Part shown: in pieces, positions 45,582 to 53,787 of the stretch
Layout of the letters: each line of letters begins with the position of its first letter
Position numbering within the stretch: the first letter of the stretch is position 1
From: Thalassococcus arenae
GTDB taxonomy: Bacteria; Pseudomonadota; Alphaproteobacteria; Rhodobacterales; Rhodobacteraceae
Assembly: GCF_019104745.1 (NCBI RefSeq)
Contig: NZ_JAHRWL010000003.1
Coordinates: 144,973-208,972, forward strand
Length of the DNA stretch: 64,000 nucleotides
Direction of reading: 5' to 3'
Position numbers and translations under genes: made by a program
The notes under the pieces: model-generated
What the model was told of the DNA's origin: nothing
Seen by the model: only the letters and a program-made list of their open reading frames with translations
Database searches by the model: none

Positions 45582-45891
45582 GGTCGCGACTGGCGTCTCT
45601 GCGGCCCTGCTTGCGTTGGCCGGACCGGTCTGGAGCGACAGCTCCGCGCCGGATCCGGCCGCGCTCAGCCGGCTGGTGCACCAGGATTGCGGCTCGTGCC
45701 ACGGCTTGACGCTCAAGGGCGGGCTGGGCCCCGACCTGCGCGCCGAAACGCTGCAGCACTACGATGCGGATGTTCTGAAATCGGTGATCCTGGATGGCAT
45801 CCCCGGCACGCCCATGCCGCCGTGGCGCCCGCTGCTGACCGAGGCCGAGGCCGAGTGGATCGCCCAATACCTGCTGAAAGGATCCCAGTGA
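45574..45891 (+). CDS. nirC: NirC, c-type cytochrome (c55X)
   Basis: This 105-residue periplasmic monoheme cytochrome starts with GTG at 45574, overlapping the nirE stop by 8 bases. A signal peptide (about residues 1-22) precedes heme motif C39-G-S-C-H43. A late Met in GTPMPPW is a plausible sixth ligand. NirC is proposed to aid heme d1 insertion or feed electrons to NirS. The stop overlaps the GTG next to the nirF ATG. Confidence 0.85.
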   Translation: MNRVATGVSAALLALAGPVWSDSSAPDPAALSRLVHQDCGSCHGLTLKGGLGPDLRAETLQHYDADVLKSVILDGIPGTPMPPWRPLLTEAEAEWIAQYLLKGSQ

Positions 45892-47030
45892 TGTTGCGCC
45901 CCGTGCTTGCCCTGGCTCTGATGGCCACGACCGCCCTTGCCGAAACGATCCCGACCGGCGATCTGGGCCTGGTCGTCGAACGCGCCACCGGCTCGTTGCT
46001 GGTGGTCGATCAGTCCGACCGTGCCCGGATCGGGCGGATCGAGGGGCTGGGTGATCTGTCCCATGCCTCGCTGGTCTATTCGCCCGACCAGCGCTTTGCC
46101 TATGTCTTCGGTCGCGATGGCGGTCTGACCAAGGTGGACATCGTCACCCAAGCGGTGGTGGGGCGCGTCATGCAGGCCGGAAACTCCATCGGCGGCGCGA
46201 TATCCGACGACGGCACGCTGGTTGCAGTGTCCAACTACGAACCCGGCGGCGTGCGGATCTTCGACGCCGACACGCTGGACATGGTCGCCGACATCCCCAC
46301 CGACAGCAAGACGATCGGACTGGTGGACATTCCCGGCCGCCGCTTCGTCTTTACCCTGTGGGACGCGGGCGAGACATGGATCGCCGACATGACCAGCGGC
46401 GAGGCGCAGATCACCCGGATCGAGAACATGGGCGCCTTTCCTTATGACGCGCTGGTGACCGCCGATGGCCGCACCTACATCACCGGGCTGTTCGGCGCCG
46501 ACAACCTGACCGCGCTGGATCTGTGGCAGGACAAGCCCGAGCCGCGCCCGATCCTGCCCGGTTATGCCGCGGGCCGCGAAGGGCTGCCGGTCTACAAGAT
46601 GCCGCATCTCGAAGGCTGGGCCCTTGCGGGACAGGAATTCGTGCTGCCCGCCGTGGGCCAGCACGAGGTGCTGTGGGTCGATGCCCGCGACCTGACCGAG
46701 ACCGGGCGCACCGCGACCTACGGTCAGCCGGTTTTCGCGATGGCGCGGCCGGACGGGCGCCAGGTCTGGGTCAATTTCGCCCACCCTCTGAACGACACCA
46801 TCCAGGTGATCGATACCATGACCAAGGCCGTGATCCACGAATTCAAGCCCGGCCCCGGCGTGCTGCACATGGAATTCACCCCGCGCGGGCACGAAGTCTG
46901 GCTGTCGGTGCGCGATGCCGGCAAGGTCATGGTCTACGACACCCGCACCTTCGAAAAGCTGCGCGAGATCGACGCCGACAGCCCTTCCGGCATCTTCTTC
47001 ACCGCCCGCGCCCACCGGACGGGGTTGTAA
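45891..47030 (+). CDS. nirF: NirF, heme d1 biosynthesis protein
   Basis: This 379-residue periplasmic protein has an eight-bladed d1-type propeller resembling the C-terminal domain of NirS, but without cytochrome c. A short signal peptide (MLRPVLALALMATTALA) is present. Repeating blade motifs such as SHASLVYSPDQRFAYVFGRDG and DALVTADGRTYITG are seen. NirF catalyses or helps a late step of heme d1 formation. The ATG at 45891 is used. Confidence 0.9.
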   Translation: MLRPVLALALMATTALAETIPTGDLGLVVERATGSLLVVDQSDRARIGRIEGLGDLSHASLVYSPDQRFAYVFGRDGGLTKVDIVTQAVVGRVMQAGNSIGGAISDDGTLVAVSNYEPGGVRIFDADTLDMVADIPTDSKTIGLVDIPGRRFVFTLWDAGETWIADMTSGEAQITRIENMGAFPYDALVTADGRTYITGLFGADNLTALDLWQDKPEPRPILPGYAAGREGLPVYKMPHLEGWALAGQEFVLPAVGQHEVLWVDARDLTETGRTATYGQPVFAMARPDGRQVWVNFAHPLNDTIQVIDTMTKAVIHEFKPGPGVLHMEFTPRGHEVWLSVRDAGKVMVYDTRTFEKLREIDADSPSGIFFTARAHRTGL

Positions 47031-47034
47031 GGCC

Positions 47035-48027
47035 ATGATCGACGGCGTGTCAGACCCCCGAACACTGGCCTTGCTCGACGAATGGCAGCGCGGCTTTCCG
47101 ATCGAGCCGCGGCCCTTTGCCCGGATCGGCGCCCATCACGGTCTGACCGAAGCCGAGGTGCTGGGGCGGCTGCGCAAGCAGGTCGACCAGGGCCGCATCA
47201 CCCGCGTCGGTGCGACCTGCGCGCCCAACACGGTTTCGGCCAGCACCCTGGCCGCCGTGGCCGCCGCCGACGACGATGTCGATCGCGTCGCCGGGATCAT
47301 CAGCCGCCAGCCGGGTGTGAACCACAATTACCTGCGCGAAGACGAATGGAACCTGTGGTTCGTCGTCACCGGTCCCGACCGCGCGCATGTCGACGCGACG
47401 CTTGCGCGGATCGGCCGGGAAACCGGCCTGCGCGTGCTCGACCTGCCTTTGGTCAGGCCCTTCAATGTCGATCTGGGGTTTTCGCTCAAGGGCGGCGGGC
47501 TGCCGCCGCTGACCCCGCGCAAGGCCGACCCGACGGCGGTCCTGCCCGGTGATCGCGACCTTCTGCAGGGCCTGTTGCGCGGACTTGACCTGGTCGGGTC
47601 ACCCTACGCCGCGCTCGCCGAAAAGCTCGGCCGGACCGAGGCCGAAGTCCTGAACCGGATCGAGGCCTTGTCGAATGCCGGGATCGTCTCGCGGTTGGGG
47701 ATCATCATCCGCCACCGTGCCGTCGGCTGGCGGTCGAACGCGATGGTGGTCTGGGATATTCCCGCCGATCAGGTCGAGATCGCCGGCCCGCTTCTGGCCC
47801 GTCAGCGCGGCGTCACGCTGTGCTACGAACGCCGCGTGGTGCCACGGCTCTGGCCCTACCGCCTGTTCTGCATGATCCACGCCCGGTCGCGGGCCGAGGC
47901 GCTGGACAACCTGTCGAATATCTGCGCGCTGCCGCAATTCGCCGACATACCGCACAAGGTGCTGTTTTCGCTGCATTGCTATCGTCAGACCGGCGCGATG
48001 ATCGCTGACGAAAGGCTCAGAGCATGA
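47035..48027 (+). CDS. nirDL: NirDL, fused siroheme decarboxylase subunit
   Basis: This 330-residue protein is a fusion of two AsnC/Lrp-like siroheme decarboxylase units (NirD then NirL, split near residue 165). Each half begins with a helix-turn-helix-like segment (FARIGAHHGLTEAEVLGRL and YAALAEKLGRTEAEVLNRI) but is enzymatic here. Together with NirG and NirH it removes two carboxyl groups from siroheme to make didecarboxysiroheme. The stop overlaps nirG by 4 bases. Confidence 0.9.
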   Translation: MIDGVSDPRTLALLDEWQRGFPIEPRPFARIGAHHGLTEAEVLGRLRKQVDQGRITRVGATCAPNTVSASTLAAVAAADDDVDRVAGIISRQPGVNHNYLREDEWNLWFVVTGPDRAHVDATLARIGRETGLRVLDLPLVRPFNVDLGFSLKGGGLPPLTPRKADPTAVLPGDRDLLQGLLRGLDLVGSPYAALAEKLGRTEAEVLNRIEALSNAGIVSRLGIIIRHRAVGWRSNAMVVWDIPADQVEIAGPLLARQRGVTLCYERRVVPRLWPYRLFCMIHARSRAEALDNLSNICALPQFADIPHKVLFSLHCYRQTGAMIADERLRA

Positions 48028-48473
48028 CCCTGGACCGCACCGACCGTATCCTGATCAACCGGCTTCAGGATGGGTTGCCCATCGTCGCCGAACCCTTCGC
48101 CGCACTGGCCGCCGAACTGGGCATTTCGCAGGACGACGTGCTGGCGCGCATCGCCGCGATGCGCGAAAGCGGCGTGCTCACGCGGTTCGGCCCGTTCTAC
48201 GACGCGGCCGCGATGGGCGGGGCATTCTGCCTGTGCGCCATGGCGGTTCCGGATGCGGAATTCGAGCATGTCATGACATTGGTCAATGCGCGGCCCGAGG
48301 TGGCGCACAATTATCGCCGCACCCACCGCCTGAACATGTGGTTCGTCCTGGCCACCGAACGCGAAGAGGAGATCGGGCAGGTGGCGGCCTCTCTGACCGA
48401 GGAAACCGGCCACAAGGTGCTGTGTTTTCCGAAAGAGGCCGAGTTCTTTGTCCGCTTCCGGGTTGCCGCATGA
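48024..48473 (+). CDS. nirG: NirG, siroheme decarboxylase subunit
   Basis: This 149-residue AsnC/Lrp-like protein belongs to the siroheme decarboxylase set. The N-terminal helix-turn-helix (FAALAAELGISQDDVLARIAAM) and AHNYRRTHRLNMWFVLATE correspond to the NirD/L/G/H family pattern. It overlaps both NirDL and NirH by 4 bases. Confidence 0.9.
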   Translation: MTLDRTDRILINRLQDGLPIVAEPFAALAAELGISQDDVLARIAAMRESGVLTRFGPFYDAAAMGGAFCLCAMAVPDAEFEHVMTLVNARPEVAHNYRRTHRLNMWFVLATEREEEIGQVAASLTEETGHKVLCFPKEAEFFVRFRVAA

Positions 48474-48976
48474 TTCTCGATTCCACAGACCGCGCCATCG
48501 TCACCGCCACGCAGGGCGGGCTGCCGCTGGTCGCGCGCCCCTTCGCTGCCCTGGCTGACGATCTGGGCCTGAGCGAGGCCGAAGTCATGCGCCGGATGCA
48601 GGCGATGCAGGATGACGGCGTGATCCGCCGCATCGCCGCCGCGCCGAACCACTACAAGCTGGGCATGACCTTCAACGGCATGTCGGTCTGGGATGTCGAC
48701 GACGCGGTCGTCGACAGGCTGGGCCCGCAGGTCGGCGCCCTGCCCTATGTCACCCATTGCTACCGCCGCCCCCGCGCCTTGCCCGAGTGGCCCTACAACC
48801 TGTTCGCCATGCTGCACGGCGCCTCGCGCGACGAGGTCGAGGCGCAGCGTCAGGAAGTCATCGCGATCCTGGGCGACGCCTGCACGGGCCACGACATCCT
48901 CTATTCGACACAGATCCTGAAAAAGACCGGTTTGCGTCTTCGCCAGGACCGGAAGGAGACGCCATGTTCCGACTGA
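48470..48976 (+). CDS. nirH: NirH, siroheme decarboxylase subunit
   Basis: This 168-residue member of the siroheme decarboxylase set has an N-terminal helix-turn-helix ([19 protein letters not shown]) and the conserved [20 protein letters not shown] stretch. The His and Tyr in this stretch may bind the tetrapyrrole, as proposed for the family. It overlaps nirJ by 13 bases. Confidence 0.9.
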   Translation: MILDSTDRAIVTATQGGLPLVARPFAALADDLGLSEAEVMRRMQAMQDDGVIRRIAAAPNHYKLGMTFNGMSVWDVDDAVVDRLGPQVGALPYVTHCYRRPRALPEWPYNLFAMLHGASRDEVEAQRQEVIAILGDACTGHDILYSTQILKKTGLRLRQDRKETPCSD

Positions 48977-50175
48977 CCGAATACATGCACCAGCTGGTCG
49001 AGCCGACCGCACCGCGCAAGCGCGGCAGCGGTCCGGTCAAGCCGGTGGTGATCTGGAACCTTACCCGGACATGCAACCTGCGTTGCAGGCACTGTTATAC
49101 CGTATCGGCCGATACGCATTTCCCCGGTGAGTTGAGCCACGAACAGGCGATGGGCGTCGTCGAGGACCTGGGCGCCTTCCGCATCCCCGCGCTGATCCTG
49201 TCGGGTGGCGAGCCGCTGGACCGGTTCGACTGGTTCGACATCGCCAAGGCCGCACGGCCCCATGTGCGGATGCTGGCCTTGTCGACGAACGGCACCAAGA
49301 TCCACGGCGACGATGCCGACCGGGTGGCCGAGATCGGCTTTGATTACGTCGGCATCTCGATCGACGGGATCGGCAAGACCAACGACTGGTTCCGCGGCAA
49401 GGACGGCGCCTTTGACGAAGCCGTGCGCGGCATCCGTGCCTGCAAGGCGCGCGGCATCAAGGTGGGCTTGCGGTTCACACTGACCCGCGACAACCAGGAA
49501 CAGCTGCCGCAACTGCTCAGGCTGTGCGACGACGAAGGCGTCGACAAGTTCTACCTGTCGCACCTGGTCTATGCCGGGCGCGGCGACAAGCACCGGGCCG
49601 AAGACGCCGTGCACGACCACACCCGCCGGGCGCTGGACCTGTTGATCGAGCGCGCCTGGGACGCGGTGTCGGGCGGTCTTCCGCTGGACATCGTGACCGG
49701 CAACAACGACGCCGATGCCGTCTATCTCGTGAACTGGGCGCGCGAACGGTTCGACATGGACCGCGTCGACAGCCTGATCGCCCATCTGCGGGCCTGGGGC
49801 GGCAACAGCTCGGGCCTGGGCGTGGCGAATATCGACACGCAGGGCCGCGTGCATCCCGATACCTACTGGTCGGATTACACCGTCGGATCGGTCAAGGACA
49901 CGCCGTTTTCGCAACTCTGGACCGGCGACGACAAGATGCTGGCCCTGCTACGCACCCGGCCCCGGCCGCTCAAGGGGCGCTGCGGCGCCTGTGCGCACCA
50001 GGCGATCTGCGGCGGCAACACGCGCATTCGCGCGCTGCAATTGACCGGCGATCCCTGGGCCGAAGACCCGGCCTGTTACCTGTCCAATGCCGAGATCGGA
50101 ATCGACGACGCCGACCGGCTGTCCGTCACCCCGTTCCGAGGCAAGAGCCATGACCCGCAACACCAGTTTTTCTAA
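48964..50175 (+). CDS. nirJ: NirJ, radical SAM heme d1 synthase
   Basis: This 403-residue radical SAM enzyme replaces two propionate side chains during heme d1 synthesis. The SAM cluster is C37-N-L-R-C41-R-H-C44 (CxxxCxxC), and the C-terminal SPASM-type Cys set is [15 protein letters not shown] plus a Cys in DPACYL. GGEP lies in LSGGEPL. The ATG follows AAGGAG. It overlaps nirN by 26 bases. Confidence 0.95.
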   Translation: MFRLTEYMHQLVEPTAPRKRGSGPVKPVVIWNLTRTCNLRCRHCYTVSADTHFPGELSHEQAMGVVEDLGAFRIPALILSGGEPLDRFDWFDIAKAARPHVRMLALSTNGTKIHGDDADRVAEIGFDYVGISIDGIGKTNDWFRGKDGAFDEAVRGIRACKARGIKVGLRFTLTRDNQEQLPQLLRLCDDEGVDKFYLSHLVYAGRGDKHRAEDAVHDHTRRALDLLIERAWDAVSGGLPLDIVTGNNDADAVYLVNWARERFDMDRVDSLIAHLRAWGGNSSGLGVANIDTQGRVHPDTYWSDYTVGSVKDTPFSQLWTGDDKMLALLRTRPRPLKGRCGACAHQAICGGNTRIRALQLTGDPWAEDPACYLSNAEIGIDDADRLSVTPFRGKSHDPQHQFF

Positions 50176-51697
50176 GCCGTTTCTGGCGCTTGCACTGGCC
50201 ACTCTGCCCTTTTCCGTCGCTGCCGACCCGGCCACGGTCTATGCCGAGAACTGCGCCGATTGCCACGGCGCGCAGCGGCTGGGCGCGATCGGACCGGCGC
50301 TGATTCCCGAAACGCTGAAACGGATGCGCGGGCCGAACCTGGCCGACGTGATCCTGAACGGCCGCGTGGCCAGCCAGATGCCGGCCTTCGCGGAAACCCT
50401 GACCCCGGAGGCGGTCGAGGAACTGGCGGCCTACCTGAAAGCGCCGCTGGATTTCACCCCCACCTGGACCGAGACCGACATCGCCGCCAGCCGCGAGTTG
50501 CGCGACGACTATACGCCCGTCACCGCGCCGGTCTGGGCATCGGACCCGATGAACATCACCCTCGCGGTGGAAACCGGCGATCATCATGTCAGCGTGCTGG
50601 ACGGCGATACCTTTGCCGTGCTCGACCGCTTTCCCACGCCCTTCGCAGTGCATGGCGGGCCGAAATTCGACCCCACCGGACGCTTCGTCTTCATCATGTC
50701 GCGCGATGGCTGGGTGCAGAAATACGACCTCTACGCTTTGCAGGAGGTCGGCCGCGTGCGCGCCGGGCTGAACAGCCGCAACATCGCGATGAGCGCCGAC
50801 GGCCAGTTCCTGGCGGTCGCCAACTACCTGCCCAACACGCTGACCATTCTCAACACCGCCGATCTGAGCGTCGCCGCGGTGCGCGAGGTCAAGGGCAAGG
50901 ACGGCACACCCAGCCGGGTATCCGCCGTCTACCAGGCGCCACCGCGCGAAAGCTTTGTGCTGGCGCTCAAGGACGTGCCGGAAATCTGGGAGGTCTTCTA
51001 TGGCCCGAACCCGCCGCAGATGGGCTTTGCCCATGACTGGCGGATCGAAGGCCCGGTGAACAACCCCGACCCCTTTCCGATCCGCAAGATCACCACGCCG
51101 GATTTCCTGGACGATTTCTTTTTCGACCAGAGCTACGAATACGTGATGGGCGCCGCCCGCGACGGCAAGTCGGGCCAGGTGATCGACCTGGTGATCGGCC
51201 ACAAGATCGCCGATCTGGACCTGCCCGGCATGCCGCATCTGGGGTCCGGCATCACCTGGGCCTGGGGCGACACGACCGTGATGGCCACGCCCCACCTGCA
51301 GGACGGGGTGGTGTCGGTGATCGACATGGAAACCTGGAAGACGGTCAAGACGATCCAGACCGAAGGCCCGGGTTTCTTCATGCGCAGCCATGAAAACTCG
51401 CCCTATGTCTGGGTCGATGTGTTCTTCGGCGAAAACAAGGACGCGATGCACATCATCGACAAGCAAAGCCTCGAGATCGTGCGCACCCTGCGGCCCGCGC
51501 CGGGCAAGACGGTGGCCCATGTCGAATTCACCAAGGATGGCAGCCACGCGCTAGTCTCGGTTTGGGAAGACGACGGCGCGGTGTTGATCTACGACGCACA
51601 GACGCTCGAGCAGGTGGGCAGCCTGCCGATGCGCAAGCCTTCGGGCAAGTATAACGTCTGGAACAAGATCACCTTCTCGGAAGGCACCAGCCACTGA
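50150..51697 (+). CDS. nirN: NirN, cytochrome cd1-like heme d1 dehydrogenase
   Basis: This 515-residue periplasmic protein is a paralogue of NirS with an N-terminal signal, a heme c domain (C35-A-D-C-H39) and a d1-type propeller. NirN performs the last oxidation of the d1 side chain, dihydro-heme d1 to heme d1, and can pass it to NirS. The start at 50150 precedes the signal peptide. Two hairpins follow the gene before nirS. Confidence 0.9.
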   Translation: MTRNTSFSKPFLALALATLPFSVAADPATVYAENCADCHGAQRLGAIGPALIPETLKRMRGPNLADVILNGRVASQMPAFAETLTPEAVEELAAYLKAPLDFTPTWTETDIAASRELRDDYTPVTAPVWASDPMNITLAVETGDHHVSVLDGDTFAVLDRFPTPFAVHGGPKFDPTGRFVFIMSRDGWVQKYDLYALQEVGRVRAGLNSRNIAMSADGQFLAVANYLPNTLTILNTADLSVAAVREVKGKDGTPSRVSAVYQAPPRESFVLALKDVPEIWEVFYGPNPPQMGFAHDWRIEGPVNNPDPFPIRKITTPDFLDDFFFDQSYEYVMGAARDGKSGQVIDLVIGHKIADLDLPGMPHLGSGITWAWGDTTVMATPHLQDGVVSVIDMETWKTVKTIQTEGPGFFMRSHENSPYVWVDVFFGENKDAMHIIDKQSLEIVRTLRPAPGKTVAHVEFTKDGSHALVSVWEDDGAVLIYDAQTLEQVGSLPMRKPSGKYNVWNKITFSEGTSH

Positions 51698-51720
51698 CAT
51701 GTGGAACAGGTGGCCCGATG

Positions 51721-51744
51721 CCGGCGGCGCGCTCGTGCCGCCGG
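51721..51744 (+). other. Hairpin 1 in the nirN-nirS gap
   Basis: CCGGCGGC and GCCGCCGG form a perfect 8-bp stem with an 8-base loop. No U-tract follows. It is probably an RNA element, either a weak terminator for the heme d1 operon or a stability signal. Confidence 0.5.
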
Positions 51745-51751
51745 GCGGGAA

Positions 51752-51790
51752 GCAATCCGTCCTGAACAAGCGCCGTTCGGGACGGATTGC
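51752..51790 (+). other. Hairpin 2 in the nirN-nirS gap (16-bp stem)
   Basis: Arms 51752-51767 (GCAATCCGTCCTGAAC) and 51775-51790 pair over 16 bp with one G-U wobble and a 7-base loop. There is no T-tract after it. The stem lies 42 bases before the Dnr box of nirS. It may stop or process the nirN transcript, or act as a barrier to 3' exonucleases. Confidence 0.6.
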
Positions 51791-51831
51791 TCGCGGGAAA
51801 ATCCCCAGAAAAGGAGCCTCCGCACCGATGC

Positions 51832-51845
51832 TTGACGGAAGTCAA
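51832..51845 (+). promoter_or_regulatory. Dnr/Fnr box upstream of nirS
   Basis: TTGAC-GGAA-GTCAA matches the consensus and is centred about 77 bases before the nirS ATG. It should allow NO-induced transcription of nirS apart from the heme d1 operon. Confidence 0.85.
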
Positions 51846-51915
51846 GGCATCCTGCGTGCCCCTGAACGACAGTCGGACTTGCCTCACTACCTGCCTCACT
51901 TACACGGAGAGTGAA

Positions 51916-53589
51916 ATGTCGCATGAAACCAAGAAGCGGACCGGGATCACGCTCGGCGCTGCAGTGTTTCTGTTGGGCACGGCACTGCCGGCACTGGCAC
52001 AAGATGCCAAGCCGGAGCTGAGCCCCGAAGCATTCGAAAAATCCAAGCAGCTGTATTTCGAGCAATGCGCCGGTTGCCACGGCGTGCTGCGCAAGGGTGC
52101 CACCGGCAAGAGCCTGGAACCCTACTGGAAGAAGACCGCCGCAGACGGCACCGTCACCGAAGGTGGCACGCTGAAGCTCGGCCAGGAACGTCTTGAAAAG
52201 ATCATCGCCTGGGGTACCGAAGGCGGGATGAACAACTTCTCGGACATCATGACCGAAGAAGAAATCAAGGACATGGCGACGTACATCATGATGGACGCGC
52301 CGAAGCCGCCGGAAATGTCGCTGGCGCAGATGAAGGCCACCCGCAAGGTCTATGTCGAGGAAGCCGACTACCCGACCGAGCCGCTGCACGGCCGGAACTG
52401 GGAGAACTTCTTTGTCGTGATCGAGCGTGACGTGGGCAAGGTGGCCGTGATCGACGGCGACACCAAGGAAGTGCTGGTCCATATCCCGACCGGCTATGCC
52501 GTGCACGTGCTGAAAGCCTCGGAGCACCACAAGATCGACGAACCGGAAAACCCGGGCCGCTTCTGGTACACGATGGGCCGCGACGGCAAGATGACCAAGA
52601 TCGACCTCTGGCAGACGCCGGACAAGATGCTGGTCTCGGAAGTCAAGATCGCCTACGACGCCCGCGACGTGGCGGTGTCGGGTGACGGCAAATACGTGAT
52701 CGGCGGCGGTTACTGGCCTCCGCACTTCGCGATCGTCGATGCACAGACCATGGAACCGCTCAAGGTCGTCTCGACCCGCGGCACCAACGTCGACGGCGAA
52801 TACGTGGAAGAAAGCCGCGTCGCGGCCATCTACACCACGCCGAACGAACCCACCTGGATCGTCGCCGTGAAAGAGCTGGGCCAGCTTTGGCAGGTCGACT
52901 ACACCGACCTCGAAAACCTGCGGATCGACAAGATCAACTCGGCCAAGTTCCTGCATGACGGGTTCTTCGACCCGACCGGCCGGTACTTCCAGATCGCCGC
53001 GAACGCGTCGAACAAGATGGTCGTCGTCGACACCCAGACCCACAAGCTGGAAGCGATGATCGACACCGCTGCCCTGCCGCACCCCGGACCGGGCGCCAAC
53101 TGGATCGACCCGAATTGCGGCCCTGTCGCCGGCACGACCCACCTGGGCGTCGGCACCGTGACCGTCTGGGGCAACGACCCGGTCAACCACCCGGATCAGG
53201 CCTGGAAGGTCTGCTACGAGACCGAAACCGACGGCGCGGGCCTGTTCATCCGGACGCACCCGAATTCGGACTACATCTGGGCTGACCAGACCAAGCACCC
53301 CGAGCCGGAAATCCAGCAATCGGTGCAGGTCATCTCGAAGGAGACCGGCGAGATCGTCAAGACGATCCAGATCACCGACGAGGAAGGCTCGGCCGCCGTG
53401 CATTTCGAGTTCAACCAGGACGGCACCGAGGTTTGGGTGTCCAAGTGGAACATGTCGACCTCGAAAGAACCGAACGGCGAGATCGTGATCTTCGATGCCA
53501 AGACGCTTGAAGAAATCGGCCGCGTGCAGGGTCTGTATGCACCGACCGGCAAGTTCAACGTCTACAACCGGTCGAACCACGTGACCTGA
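51916..53589 (+). CDS. nirS: Cytochrome cd1 nitrite reductase NirS
   Basis: This 557-residue periplasmic dimeric enzyme reduces nitrite to NO with heme c and heme d1. A signal peptide (about 1-29) precedes the heme c domain C51-A-G-C-H55. The d1 propeller keeps IPTGYAVHV (axial His of d1), HDGFFDPTGRYF and NCGPVAGTTHLGVG, which hold the two catalytic His residues of the Paracoccus enzyme. The length is that of a full NirS. The ATG at 51916 follows the GAGAG site. It has its own Dnr box and a strong terminator after it. Confidence 0.97.
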   Translation: MSHETKKRTGITLGAAVFLLGTALPALAQDAKPELSPEAFEKSKQLYFEQCAGCHGVLRKGATGKSLEPYWKKTAADGTVTEGGTLKLGQERLEKIIAWGTEGGMNNFSDIMTEEEIKDMATYIMMDAPKPPEMSLAQMKATRKVYVEEADYPTEPLHGRNWENFFVVIERDVGKVAVIDGDTKEVLVHIPTGYAVHVLKASEHHKIDEPENPGRFWYTMGRDGKMTKIDLWQTPDKMLVSEVKIAYDARDVAVSGDGKYVIGGGYWPPHFAIVDAQTMEPLKVVSTRGTNVDGEYVEESRVAAIYTTPNEPTWIVAVKELGQLWQVDYTDLENLRIDKINSAKFLHDGFFDPTGRYFQIAANASNKMVVVDTQTHKLEAMIDTAALPHPGPGANWIDPNCGPVAGTTHLGVGTVTVWGNDPVNHPDQAWKVCYETETDGAGLFIRTHPNSDYIWADQTKHPEPEIQQSVQVISKETGEIVKTIQITDEEGSAAVHFEFNQDGTEVWVSKWNMSTSKEPNGEIVIFDAKTLEEIGRVQGLYAPTGKFNVYNRSNHVT

Positions 53590-53612
53590 GCCATCGGGCC
53601 ATGGACCAAAGG

Positions 53613-53639
53613 AAAGGCGGGCGAGCCTCGCCCGCCTTT
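53613..53639 (+). terminator. Intrinsic terminator after nirS
   Basis: AAAGGCGGGCGAG and its exact reverse complement CTCGCCCGCCTTT face each other with a tiny loop, then TTTCTC. The stem begins 24 bases after the nirS stop. It separates nirS from the multiheme cytochrome gene. Confidence 0.85.
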
Positions 53640-53787
53640 CTCGCAAGCGCCGACCGAAACGCCCGCCGTTCGGATCAGAGCGCACCCCAACACGGGAAAG
53701 ACCGCCTGCCCACCCGCCATAAGGCGCCGGTCGCAGGCCCCGCAAATTCCGGTGCGCCGCACCTGACCGATCGAATGGAGCCTGGAG

